In this document: positions 17,428 through 26,150 of the stretch, in pieces
Layout of the letters: each line of letters opens with the position of its first letter
Numbering within the stretch: the first letter of the stretch is position 1
Assembly: GCF_000774145.1 (NCBI RefSeq)
Contig: NZ_KN322985.1
Location: 85,910 to 149,909, forward strand
DNA: 64,000 bases
Reading direction: 5' to 3'
Origin: Pseudomonas mediterranea CFBP 5447
GTDB taxonomy: Bacteria; Pseudomonadota; Gammaproteobacteria; Pseudomonadales; Pseudomonadaceae
Notes under the pieces: generated by a model
Databases searched by the model: none
What the model was told of the DNA's origin: nothing
Seen by the model: the letters and a program-made list of their open reading frames with translations, nothing else
Made by a program: the position numbers and the translations under genes

Positions 17428-20379
17428 ATGCCCAGCGCGCCGCGCCCGGAACAACGCCGGTTTCCCCTGCACGTCCACATCAGCGTGATGTTTACACTGC
17501 TTTTGCTGCTGACCGGTGTGGTGCTGGGGGTCTTCAACTACCGGCAGACGACGCAGATCATCCTGTCCAGCAGTGAAAAACTGTTCAACCGGATCGAACA
17601 GGACGTGCGCCTGGACTTGTACGACACCTACGAACCGATCCGCCATGTGCTGAGCCTGCTGGCCGACTATCCGGCGATACAGGCATCCACTACGGACCAG
17701 CGCCTGGCCCTGCTCGGGCCCTTCAGCCAGGCGCTGAGGGACAATCCGAACCTGGCATCGTTGTACCTGGGCGATAGCAAGGGCGACTTCCTGATGGTCC
17801 GGCCGCTGCGCACCGACGCACTGAAGAGTGCCTTGAAAGCGCCCGCCAACGCGTTTTATCAGGTCTGGACCGTGGAACGCGCAAACCCTGTGGGCCCGAC
17901 CCGCTCCCAGTCATTGTTCTACGACCAGGCACTGGTGCTCATCAGCCGCCAGGACAACCCCGACGACGCCTTCGATCCGCGCCGCCGAAGCTGGTTTCGC
18001 AGCGCACTGGAGACCGCCGGCCAGATCACCACCGAACCCTACGTGTTCTTCTCCACCCACGACATCGGCACTACCCTCGCCCGGCGCAGCGGCGACCAGG
18101 CGGTCATCGGTGCCGACCTGACCCTGGCGGCCCTTTCCCAGACCCTTGCCAAGCACAAGGTCACCCCGGGCACCGAGATCGTATTGCTCGATCCACTTGG
18201 CAACGCGGTGGGCTACCCCGACAGCAACCGATTGCTGACCGACACCCACTCGGCACGCCTGATCAAGGCCCGCGACCTTAATCCGGCTATCGCCGCCGCG
18301 CTGGACGAAAGCGCTGATGCCTCGCGCCTGGAGGCGGCTGGACGTCGGTGGATCGTTTCCCGCAGCCATATGCAGGAAGGCGGCCCCCACGGCCTGGAAC
18401 TGGCGTTGCTGGTTCCGGAAGACGAACTGCTGGCCGATGCCTATCGCATGCGCTGGCAAGGCGCGCTGATTACCCTTGTCACCTTGCTGCTGTGTCTGCC
18501 TCTGGGCTGGTTGACCTCCAGGATCCTGGTCAAGCCTTTGGACGCGCTGGTGCAAGAAGCCGATGCCATTCGCAGCTTCGACTTCAATTACCCGATGTCC
18601 CGTCGCTCCCTGGTGCTGGAGGTCGATCAGCTGAGCCTGTCGATGGCCCGAATGAAAGAGACCCTGGCAAGCTTCTTTGAAATCACCGCCAGCCTGCGCG
18701 CCGAGACCCGCTTCGCACCGCTGCTGGAGCGGGTGCTGTTCGAGACCGTGAATATCGGCCAGGCCCAGGCCGGCCTGATCTACCTGAGGGAGAACGACAG
18801 CGACCGGGTAAACCCTTATGGGCTGGTGATCGAGCAGACCCCGCAGGACCTGGCCGCCTTCGAATTGCAAGGTCACGCCCTGACCGGCAACGACAGCCCT
18901 CCCTGGCTCCAGCAACTGGCTGTGTCGGATAACCTTGTCACTTCCCTGGGTTTCGAGCAGGCGGGAGACCTGCAGGGCGTCCTGCGGGCGCTGGACTCTC
19001 CGCGGGTCCATCTAATCGGCATTCACCTGCGCAACCGTCACCAGGAAACCGTGGGGATCCTGGTACTGCTGATCACCGACAGCGGCACCGAAGCCGACCT
19101 GGAGAAATTGCAACCCGACCGCATCGCGTTCCTGCAGGCGGTATCCGGTGCCGCCACCGTGAGCATCGAAAGCCAGCGCCTGCAGGCCAGGCAAAAACAA
19201 TTGCTGGACGCCTTCATTCAACTGCTGGCCGGTGCAATCGACGCCAAGAGCCCCTACACCGGCGGCCATTGCCAGCGAGTCCCGGCCCTGACGCTGATGC
19301 TCGCCCAGGCCGCCGCCAACAGCCAGGCACCGGCGTTCGCGGGCTACCAGCCGACGGAAGATGAGTGGGAGGCCTTGCACATCGCCGCCTGGCTGCACGA
19401 CTGCGGAAAAGTCACCACTCCCGAGTACGTGGTGGACAAAGCCACCAAACTGGAAACCCTGAACGACCGCATCCACGAGATCCGGACCCGCTTCGAAGTG
19501 CTGAAACGCGACGCCTGGATCGATTACTGGCAGGCCATGGCGATGGGGGGCGAGCCATCTTCACTGGCGCAGTCACGGGATGCGACACTGGCCGGCCTGG
19601 ACGATGACTTTGCCTTCGTCGCCCGCTGCAACCTGGGCTCCGAAGCCATGGCCGATGCCGATTTGCAACGCCTGCAACGCATTAGCCAACGCCAGTGGAC
19701 CCGGACCCTCGATGATCGGCTGGGAGTTTCCTGGGAGGAAAACCAGCGCCAGGCGCGCACCCCGAAGCCAACGTTGCCGGTGACGGAACCGTTGCTGGCC
19801 GACAAGCCCGAGCATCTGTTCGAGCGCCACGCTGCCGAAGTGATTCCGACAGACAACCCGTGGGGCTTTCAGCTGGACGTCCCGCAATGGAAATACAACC
19901 GTGGCGAACTCTACAACCTCAGCGTCAGGCGGGGCACGCTGACCCGTGAAGAGCGCTACGTCATCAACCACCACATGGTGCAAACGATCATGATGCTCAG
20001 CCAGTTGCCCTTCCCCGGTCATCTGGACAACGTGGCGGAAATCGCCGGCGGTCATCACGAGAAAATGGACGGCACCGGCTACCCCAAGCGACTCAAGCGC
20101 GAGCAGATGAGCCTGCCGGCGCGCATGATGGCGATTGCGGACATTTTCGAAGCACTGACAGCGGCCGACCGCCCGTACAAGAAAGCCAAGAAACTGAGCG
20201 AAGCCCTGGGCATCATGGCAACCATGTGCCGCGAGGCCCACATCGACCCCGAGCTGTTCGGGCTGTTCATCGATGAACAGATCTACCTGGGCTACGCCAA
20301 CCAGTTTCTCGATCCGCAGCAGATCGATGACGTCGACACGGAAAGCCTGTTGGCCCAGGCGGGATTGCGGTCATGCTGA
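17428..20379 (+). CDS. Cache-HAMP-GAF-HD-GYP signalling phosphohydrolase
   Basis: 983 residues from ATG 17428, preceded by CTGGAG; an in-frame GTG at 17419 overlaps that site and is less likely. Domains: membrane helix (about 15-37), periplasmic dCache-like sensor (about 45-335), second helix (about 342-363), HAMP (about 365-415), GAF-like region (about 430-585), and HD-GYP with HDCGK (H657, D658) and HHEKMDGTGYP (GYP at 884-886). HD-GYP proteins usually degrade cyclic di-GMP. The HD and GYP parts are separated by an unusually long insertion. Third signalling gene in a row. Confidence 0.9.
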   Translation: MPSAPRPEQRRFPLHVHISVMFTLLLLLTGVVLGVFNYRQTTQIILSSSEKLFNRIEQDVRLDLYDTYEPIRHVLSLLADYPAIQASTTDQRLALLGPFSQALRDNPNLASLYLGDSKGDFLMVRPLRTDALKSALKAPANAFYQVWTVERANPVGPTRSQSLFYDQALVLISRQDNPDDAFDPRRRSWFRSALETAGQITTEPYVFFSTHDIGTTLARRSGDQAVIGADLTLAALSQTLAKHKVTPGTEIVLLDPLGNAVGYPDSNRLLTDTHSARLIKARDLNPAIAAALDESADASRLEAAGRRWIVSRSHMQEGGPHGLELALLVPEDELLADAYRMRWQGALITLVTLLLCLPLGWLTSRILVKPLDALVQEADAIRSFDFNYPMSRRSLVLEVDQLSLSMARMKETLASFFEITASLRAETRFAPLLERVLFETVNIGQAQAGLIYLRENDSDRVNPYGLVIEQTPQDLAAFELQGHALTGNDSPPWLQQLAVSDNLVTSLGFEQAGDLQGVLRALDSPRVHLIGIHLRNRHQETVGILVLLITDSGTEADLEKLQPDRIAFLQAVSGAATVSIESQRLQARQKQLLDAFIQLLAGAIDAKSPYTGGHCQRVPALTLMLAQAAANSQAPAFAGYQPTEDEWEALHIAAWLHDCGKVTTPEYVVDKATKLETLNDRIHEIRTRFEVLKRDAWIDYWQAMAMGGEPSSLAQSRDATLAGLDDDFAFVARCNLGSEAMADADLQRLQRISQRQWTRTLDDRLGVSWEENQRQARTPKPTLPVTEPLLADKPEHLFERHAAEVIPTDNPWGFQLDVPQWKYNRGELYNLSVRRGTLTREERYVINHHMVQTIMMLSQLPFPGHLDNVAEIAGGHHEKMDGTGYPKRLKREQMSLPARMMAIADIFEALTAADRPYKKAKKLSEALGIMATMCREAHIDPELFGLFIDEQIYLGYANQFLDPQQIDDVDTESLLAQAGLRSC

Positions 20380-20393
20380 TCGCGCCACAATCC

Positions 20394-20484
20394 CTGTGGG
20401 AGCGAGCGTGCTCGCGATCGGTGGTTCAGTTGAAAACGATGTCGACCATGCCGCCGCCATCGCGGGCAAGCCTTGCTCCCACAG
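20394..20484. repeat. REP doublet (GTGGGAGCGAGC family)
   Basis: The arm CTGTGGGAGCGAGCGTGCTC faces a diverged inverted copy ending CTTGCTCCCACAG about 65 bases away. It lies between two convergent genes, a typical REPIN position, and may act in transcript ends. Confidence 0.85.
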
Positions 20485-20498
20485 AAGTTCCTGCCTAT

Positions 20499-20981
20499 TC
20501 AGCAATCGGTCAGACGCAGGAAAATCTCCGCCAATTGCTCGATGCCAGCCTGGTCATGCTCGCTGAAACGCGCCAGTTTCGGGCTGTCCAGGTCGAGCAC
20601 GCCAATCAGGCGCCCGTCCTTGAGCAGCGGTACCACCAATTCGCTGTTCGACGCGCTGTCGCAGGCAATGTGGCCGGGGAAGGCGTGGACATCCTCGACA
20701 CGCTGGGTCTGGCCGGTCGCCGCCGCCGTGCCGCAGACACCTCGCCCGAAAGGAATCCGCACACAGGCGATCTGGCCCTGGAACGGCCCCAGCACCAGTT
20801 CCTCGTTGCGATTGAGGTAAAAACCGGCCCAGTTCAAGTCGTCCAGCTGGCTGAACAGGAAAGCCGAGAACTGCGCAGCGTTGGCGATGAAATCCCGCTC
20901 ATCCGCCAACAGGGATTCCAGCTGTGCCGATAGCAAGCCGTAGCCGTCGAGGCCCATGCCCATACTCTTCAAATCGATCAT
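20499..20981 (-). CDS. msrC: Free methionine-R-sulfoxide reductase (GAF domain)
   Basis: 160 residues from ATG 20981. A single GAF domain with the three cysteines that define fRMsr: Cys73 and Cys83 in CVRIPFGRGVCGTAA and Cys107 in HIACDSAS; the last is the catalytic residue in the E. coli enzyme. It reduces free Met-(R)-sulfoxide using thioredoxin. The start overlaps the stop of the upstream AAA-protein gene (ATGA), so the two are translationally coupled. Fits the antioxidant theme of the following 5 kb. Confidence 0.92.
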   Translation of the reverse strand: MIDLKSMGMGLDGYGLLSAQLESLLADERDFIANAAQFSAFLFSQLDDLNWAGFYLNRNEELVLGPFQGQIACVRIPFGRGVCGTAAATGQTQRVEDVHAFPGHIACDSASNSELVVPLLKDGRLIGVLDLDSPKLARFSEHDQAGIEQLAEIFLRLTDC

Positions 20982-21868
20982 GCCTTGTGCTCCAGGAGTT
21001 TCAGGCCCACCCAATAACGGGCAAACTGATAGGCGCAACGGCCGTTGCGGTTGCCGCGCCCGGTGGCCCAGCGTACCGCCAGTACGTCCAGCGCTTCGTC
21101 ACGCTGCCAGGCCAGCCCGGCCTTCGCCGCCAGTTCGCCGATCCAGTGCTCCACCACGTTGAGGTAATGCTCCTGGGTAAACGGATAGAACGACAGCCAC
21201 AATCCGAAACGGTCGGACAACGCGATCTTGTCCTCCACGGCTTCGCTGGGGTGAAGCTCGCCATCGACCCGTTTCCAGTTCTCGTTGTCGCTTTCCTTCT
21301 CCGGCACCAGGTGACGGCGGTTCGACGTGGCGTACAACAACACGTTGTCCGGCGCCTGTTCGAGAGAACCGTCCAGCACACTTTTAAGCACGCGGTAATC
21401 GCCCTCGCCGGATTCGAACGACAGGTCATCGCAGAACAGCACGAAGCGCTGGGGCAGCCTGGCGATCTGCTCGACCACCCGCGGCAAATCGGCCAGGTGA
21501 TCGCGCTCGATCTCGATCAAGCGCAGGCCATCGTCTGCATGCTCGGCCAGCAAGGCACGCACCAGGGACGACTTGCCAGTCCCCCGCGACCCCCAAAGCA
21601 GCGCATGGTTGGCCGGCATGCCGTCGATGAACTGCCGGGTGTTGCGACCCAATTGCTCGACCTGACGATCGACGCCGATCAGGTCCGACAGGCGCATGTC
21701 GAGACTGACCTGCAGCGGCAGCAGATAGCCGCTGCGTCCGTCGCGCTGCCAGCGGGCGGCCAGGGTCACGGTCCAGTCGATGGCGGGCCGGGGAGCGGGC
21801 AACAGAGGCTCGATGCGAGCCAGTACGGCATCGGCGCGCTCAAGAAAAGCATTCAATCGGGCGTCCAC
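20978..21868 (-). CDS. DUF815 family AAA+ ATPase
   Basis: 296 residues from a GTG start at 21868, chosen because GAGGAG lies five bases before it; the open frame further upstream has no ribosome site. Walker A is LLWGSRGTGKSSLV (about 91-104), Walker B FVLFCDDLSF, and a downstream arginine-rich sensor region is present. DUF815 proteins are single AAA+ modules of unknown target, found in many proteobacteria. Coupled to msrC by an ATGA overlap. Divergent from the hybrid kinase gene. Confidence 0.9.
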   Translation of the reverse strand: MDARLNAFLERADAVLARIEPLLPAPRPAIDWTVTLAARWQRDGRSGYLLPLQVSLDMRLSDLIGVDRQVEQLGRNTRQFIDGMPANHALLWGSRGTGKSSLVRALLAEHADDGLRLIEIERDHLADLPRVVEQIARLPQRFVLFCDDLSFESGEGDYRVLKSVLDGSLEQAPDNVLLYATSNRRHLVPEKESDNENWKRVDGELHPSEAVEDKIALSDRFGLWLSFYPFTQEHYLNVVEHWIGELAAKAGLAWQRDEALDVLAVRWATGRGNRNGRCAYQFARYWVGLKLLEHKA

Positions 21869-22016
21869 GTCTTCTCCTCGGACAAATTCACAGTAATGAT
21901 GGCGCTGCTGCGCCGAAACGCCGCTCTCAAGGATGAGTCCAACCCATCCAGCACACACCGGCCGCGCCGGTATCCGGAGATGATCAGCTATGCTTGACCG
22001 GCGAAGGGAAACGTAA

Positions 22017-24353
22017 GTGGTTCACCATTCCATGGACATCAGATTCACCCAACGGCTGTCTTACAAGCAGGCCCGACTGACCGTCCTGGTGGGCTTCGTG
22101 CTGGGCACCTTGCTCAGTCTGATGCAGATCGGCATCGATTATGCCAGCGAAGACGCGTCGATCAACCGCGAGATCCTGTCGTTGCTGGAAATCAGCCACA
22201 ACCCGGCCTCGCGCATCGCCTACAACATCGATGCCGAATTGGCCCAGGAGTTGGCCCTGGGCCTGCTGCGCTCGCCCGCCATCATCGGCGCCGAGCTGGT
22301 CGACAACAACAATACCGTGCTGGCCAATGTCAAACGCCCCGAACTGCAGAACAGTTACCGTTTCATCAGCGATTTCCTGTTTGGTGCCCAGCGCCGGTTC
22401 GAAGACCGTCTCTACCTGGACCATCTGCCCAATGAATCCCTGGGCGTGCTGCGACTGGACGTCGACACCTATGCTTTCGGCAGTCGCTTCCTGCGTCGGG
22501 CCGAGGTCACGTTACTCAACGGCTTCGCCCGCAGCCTGATCCTGACCGGCCTGTTATTGGCCTTGTTCTACGTGATGCTGACCAAACCCCTGGTGCGGGT
22601 CATCCGCGAGCTGAGCAGCCGCGACCCGGGCAGTAATGAACAGAGCAGCCTGGAATGCCCTACCGGCCATCAATACGACGAAATCGGCGTACTGGTATCG
22701 GTCGCCAACCAGCAGTTCGAAAATATCTCCACCGAAATCCAGCAGCGGCGCATGGCCGAAAATCGCCTGACCGAATACCTGGCGCAGCTGGAAAACATCG
22801 TCTCGGCTCGCACCGCCGAACTCAAGGCCATCAACGCCCGCCTCAGCCAGTCCAACGAAGAACTGGAAGTGGCCAGGCGTACTGCCCTGGACATGGCCGA
22901 GGCCCGCTCCGCGTTCCTGGCCAGCATGAGCCATGAAATCCGCACACCGCTGAACGGCCTGCTGGGCATGATCGCCCTGTCCCTGGACGGCCCCCTGACC
23001 GCCGAACAACAGCAACAGCTATCGATCGCCCATGACTCCGGCAAGGTGTTGGTCGAGCTGCTCAACGACATCCTCGACCTGTCGAAATTCGATGCCGGCC
23101 AACTGGAACTCGAACGCATCCCGTTCGATCTCGGTTCCCTGATCGAAGACACGGCCAACCTGCTTTCGCAGAATGCCGCCCCCAGCGTCGAGCTGGCCTG
23201 CCTGATTGATCCGCAATTCCCGGCACAAGTGCTCGGCGACCCGACCCGCGTGCGCCAGATCGTCAGCAACCTGTTATCCAATGCCCTCAAATTCACCCGC
23301 TTCGGCCGGGTCGATGTGCGATTGAGCGCCTATGAAGGTGGAGTGCGGATCGAGGTCTGCGATACCGGCATCGGCATTCCTCAGGATGCCCAGGCAAGAA
23401 TCTTCCAGCCCTTCACCCAGGCCGGCGCCGGCATTACCCGCCAGTTCGGTGGCACCGGGCTGGGCCTGGCACTGACCAATAACCTCTGCGAAGCCATGCA
23501 GGGCCGCTTGACGATCAGCTCCGAAGCCGGTTTCGGCAGCCAGTTCTGCGCCGACCTGCCCCTGCCCTGCCACACGCCAGCGGCACCGGTCGAACCCTTG
23601 CGTGGCAATATCGTCGCCATTACCGCCAACAGCAGCGGTCTGGCCGAGCTGCTGGACATGCTGCTACCCGGTTGGGGATTGGACTACCTGAGACGTTCGG
23701 TGGATGACAGGTTGCAGGGCCTCAAGCCTGATGTTCTGATCACCGACTGCCCCGAGTGCCTGTTCAACTTGCGGCCAACTTTCAACGCACCGATCCTGCT
23801 CGTCACCGCCTACGGTAGCTTCATGCCCAGCGAACAGGCCGCCGCCCTGGCCCCGCTGCTTCAACAGGCCCGGCCACTGGCGCGCCATGCGCTGTATCAG
23901 ATCCTGCGTCGCGCCCTGCAAAGCGAGACGACCACCATCAATGACACGCAGATCGAAGCTCTGCCACCGTCCAGGCGCGCCCGAGTGCTGCTGGTGGAGG
24001 ACAATCCGGTCAACCAGTTGGTCGCCAAGGGCATGCTGGTCAAGCTCGGCTGCGAAGTGCTTGTCGCCGCCCATGGCGCCGAGGCCCTGGATCAACTCGA
24101 ACGGAGCACTTTCGACCTGGTGCTGATGGACTGCAACATGCCGGTGATGGACGGCTACGAAGCCAGTCGGCAGATTCGTCGCAGCGGTCGCTGGCCGGAC
24201 CTGCCGATTGTCGCGCTGACGGCCAACGCCATGCCCGAGGAACGGGAACGCTGCCGGGGTGCCGGCATGACTGATTACCTGTCCAAGCCATTCCGCCGCG
24301 AAGAACTGGCGGCGATGCTGGATCAATGGGTACCGACTACGTCAGCGCTTTGA
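22017..24353 (+). CDS. sagS: SagS-like hybrid sensor histidine kinase
   Basis: 778 residues; GTG 22017 follows AAGGGAA at good spacing. One membrane helix (about 20-40), a periplasmic sensor (about 42-170), a second helix (about 175-192), HAMP, coiled coil, HisKA with His306 in MSHEIRTPLN, HATPase (NLLSNALKFTR, GGTGLGLALT), a degenerate receiver-like stretch, and a receiver with Asp705 in LVLMDCNMPVMDGY. The neighbour order ospR-gpx-msrB-alaA matches what I recall for P. aeruginosa sagS, a kinase that feeds HptB and controls biofilm switching. The symbol rests on that synteny. Confidence 0.85.
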   Translation: MVHHSMDIRFTQRLSYKQARLTVLVGFVLGTLLSLMQIGIDYASEDASINREILSLLEISHNPASRIAYNIDAELAQELALGLLRSPAIIGAELVDNNNTVLANVKRPELQNSYRFISDFLFGAQRRFEDRLYLDHLPNESLGVLRLDVDTYAFGSRFLRRAEVTLLNGFARSLILTGLLLALFYVMLTKPLVRVIRELSSRDPGSNEQSSLECPTGHQYDEIGVLVSVANQQFENISTEIQQRRMAENRLTEYLAQLENIVSARTAELKAINARLSQSNEELEVARRTALDMAEARSAFLASMSHEIRTPLNGLLGMIALSLDGPLTAEQQQQLSIAHDSGKVLVELLNDILDLSKFDAGQLELERIPFDLGSLIEDTANLLSQNAAPSVELACLIDPQFPAQVLGDPTRVRQIVSNLLSNALKFTRFGRVDVRLSAYEGGVRIEVCDTGIGIPQDAQARIFQPFTQAGAGITRQFGGTGLGLALTNNLCEAMQGRLTISSEAGFGSQFCADLPLPCHTPAAPVEPLRGNIVAITANSSGLAELLDMLLPGWGLDYLRRSVDDRLQGLKPDVLITDCPECLFNLRPTFNAPILLVTAYGSFMPSEQAAALAPLLQQARPLARHALYQILRRALQSETTTINDTQIEALPPSRRARVLLVEDNPVNQLVAKGMLVKLGCEVLVAAHGAEALDQLERSTFDLVLMDCNMPVMDGYEASRQIRRSGRWPDLPIVALTANAMPEERERCRGAGMTDYLSKPFRREELAAMLDQWVPTTSAL

Positions 24354-24798
24354 TCTGCCCCAGCAGATGATCGAGACCGTTACGCAACTCCCCCAGGCGG
24401 TCGAGATCAATCCCGCTGTCGCACAGCAGGCGGGCCTTGAGGGGACCGACCTGCTCGCGCAACGCCCGCCCCGTCGGGGACAGGCTCAGGTGCACCTCCC
24501 GCTCGTCCCGGGCCGAACGCTGGCGCTGGACCAGGTCCAGTTGCTCCAGGCGCTTGAGCAGCGGCGTCAACGTGCCGGAATCCAGCAACAGCCGTTCACC
24601 CAGGGCCTTGACCGTGGGTTGTTCCGGCGCAGTGTCCTGCCATTCCCACAACACCAGCATCGCCAGGTATTGCGGGTAGGTCAGGCCGAGCTGGTCGAGC
24701 ATCGGCTTGTAGCCGCGGATCACAGCCCGCGAAGCGGCGTACAGCTTGAAGCACAACTGGCTGTCGAGCTTCAGCGAATCGACGGGCACGTCATTCAT
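24337..24798 (-). CDS. ospR: MarR/OhrR-family thiol-based regulator (OspR-like)
   Basis: 153 residues with a winged helix-turn-helix (LTYPQYLAMLVLWEW to GTLTPLLKRLEQ). Cys16 in LDSQLCFKLY matches the peroxide-sensing Cys of OhrR/OspR; oxidation releases the repressor from DNA. It is the second gene of a gpx-ospR unit (ATGA overlap at 24795-24798) and probably represses it through the operator at 25324-25349. Its stop overlaps the convergent kinase gene by 17 bases. A paralogue, OhrR, is encoded at 38248. Confidence 0.9.
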   Translation of the reverse strand: MNDVPVDSLKLDSQLCFKLYAASRAVIRGYKPMLDQLGLTYPQYLAMLVLWEWQDTAPEQPTVKALGERLLLDSGTLTPLLKRLEQLDLVQRQRSARDEREVHLSLSPTGRALREQVGPLKARLLCDSGIDLDRLGELRNGLDHLLGQIKALT

Positions 24799-25280
24799 TT
24801 GAGCAGGGCTTCGATCTCATGGGTCAGGTCCTGGGGTTTGGTGGTCGGGGCGAAACGCTTGACCACCTGACCATCCTTGCCCACCAGGAACTTGGTGAAA
24901 TTCCACTTGATGCCCTTGGACCCGAGCACGCCGGGCGCCCGCTGCTTGAGCTGGACAAACAGCGGATGGGCGTTGGCACCGTTGACTTCGATTTTCTTGA
25001 ACAACGGAAAACTCACGCCGAAGTTCAGCTCGCAGAACTCGGAAATCGCCCCTTCATTGCCCGGTTCCTGCTTGCCGAATTGATTGCAGGGAAAGCCCAA
25101 CACCACCAGGCCGCGATCCTTGTAGGTTTGCCACAACTGCTCAAGCCCCTTGTACTGCGGGGTGAAACCGCACTGACTGGCGGTGTTGACCACCAGCACG
25201 GCCTTGCCGGCGAAATCGGCCAGGGTCTTTTGCTCACCCTTGATGGTGGTGCAGGGAATGCTCAGCAGGTTGTCGCTCAT
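24795..25280 (-). CDS. gpx: Glutathione peroxidase family protein
   Basis: 161 residues from ATG 25280. The peroxidatic Cys37 is in VNTASQCGFTPQY, with GFPCNQFGKQEPG and the Trp of KWNFTKFLV completing the active site. Cys replaces selenocysteine, as usual in bacteria, so the enzyme probably prefers thioredoxin as reductant and lipid or organic peroxides as substrates. Promoter and OhrR-type operator lie 33-69 bases upstream of the start. Co-transcribed with ospR. Confidence 0.95.
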   Translation of the reverse strand: MSDNLLSIPCTTIKGEQKTLADFAGKAVLVVNTASQCGFTPQYKGLEQLWQTYKDRGLVVLGFPCNQFGKQEPGNEGAISEFCELNFGVSFPLFKKIEVNGANAHPLFVQLKQRAPGVLGSKGIKWNFTKFLVGKDGQVVKRFAPTTKPQDLTHEIEALLK

Positions 25281-25312
25281 GACAAGGCTCCGTCGGAATG
25301 GGACTGACGTGC

Positions 25313-25341
25313 AAGATAGCGAGCAATTCAATTGCGTGCAA
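25313..25341 (-). promoter_or_regulatory. Sigma-70 promoter of gpx-ospR
   Basis: On the minus strand, TTGCAC (-35, 25341-25336) and TATCTT (-10, 25318-25313) are separated by exactly 17 bases. The transcript would begin about 28 bases before the gpx start codon. Confidence 0.7.
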
Positions 25342-25349
25342 TTTAATTA
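25324..25349. promoter_or_regulatory. OhrR/OspR-type operator
   Basis: Two AT-rich dyads, CAATTCAATTG (25324-25334) and CAATTTAATTA (25339-25349), overlap the -35 box and spacer of the gpx promoter. The CAATT-N-AATTG pattern is the known signature of OhrR-family operators. Binding of OspR here would block RNA polymerase and release it upon Cys16 oxidation. Confidence 0.7.
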
Positions 25350-25392
25350 CCGAGGATATCCGCGTCCCTTTGTAAACTTTCAAAGGCTTCTC

Positions 25393-25520
25393 GTGGCGAG
25401 GGAGCTTGCTCCCGCTGGGCTGCGGAGCAGCCCCCCCAAGGCCGACGCAAACGCTCCTATAAGCCGCATCTGCAAATGACGACGGCTGCGCCGCCGAGCG
25501 GGAGCAAGCTCCCTCGCCAC
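25393..25520. repeat. REP doublet (GTGGCGAGGGAGC family)
   Basis: GTGGCGAGGGAGCTTGCTCC at the left and its inverted copy ending CCCTCGCCAC at the right enclose about 80 bases. It is located between gpx and msrB on the minus strand. Confidence 0.9.
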
Positions 25521-25537
25521 AAAGGGCCTCGCCGGAT

Positions 25538-25933
25538 TTACTCCCGTGGAACGAGATCCAGGCACACCGAGTTGATGCAGTAACGCAAGCCGGTGGGAGG
25601 CGGCCCATCGGGAAATACATGACCCAGGTGGGCATCACATTTGGCGCAGACCACTTCGGTGCGGATCATGCCGTGGCTGACATCCCGGACCTCCACCACC
25701 GCGCTGCCCTCGATGGGCGCGTAGAAACTCGGCCAGCCGCAACCGGAATCGAATTTGGTCTGCGAATCGAACAGCGGCTCGTTGCAGCAAATGCAGTGAT
25801 ATACACCATCGGTCTTGGTGCCGTTGTACTTACCCGAGAACGGCCGTTCGGTGCCCTTCAACCGACAGACGTTGTACTGCTCCGGGTCGAGCATGGCGCG
25901 CCATTCCTCAAGGGTTTTCTCCAACTTTTCCAT
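25538..25933 (-). CDS. msrB: Peptide-methionine (R)-S-oxide reductase MsrB
   Basis: 131 residues from ATG 25933. Repairs Met-(R)-sulfoxide in proteins. Zinc ligands are the CxxC pairs at about 47/50 (CICC) and 96/99 (CAKC); the catalytic Cys119 is in RYCINS, with GCGWPSF and HLGHVF typical of the fold. It has no signal peptide, so it is cytosolic. It is near the gpx-ospR pair but separated by a REP doublet, so it probably has its own transcript. Confidence 0.96.
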   Translation of the reverse strand: MEKLEKTLEEWRAMLDPEQYNVCRLKGTERPFSGKYNGTKTDGVYHCICCNEPLFDSQTKFDSGCGWPSFYAPIEGSAVVEVRDVSHGMIRTEVVCAKCDAHLGHVFPDGPPPTGLRYCINSVCLDLVPRE

Positions 25934-26150
25934 CGTCCCACCTCGGCAATTGAAAAAGCCCGATCCGACGCTTTTCCGCGGGTCGGGCGGCACGTATGAT
26001 TGCGCCTCGTCAGCGCCAGTCTGGCAGTCGCGTCATGGGTATTCAAACGGATTGTGACGCCATGCCGCGTCAGGCCCGCCACAGACGCAAGATCACCAGC
26101 ACGGCCGTCCATACGCCGCCTGGATCGTTCATCTTCGGGAACACATCGCC

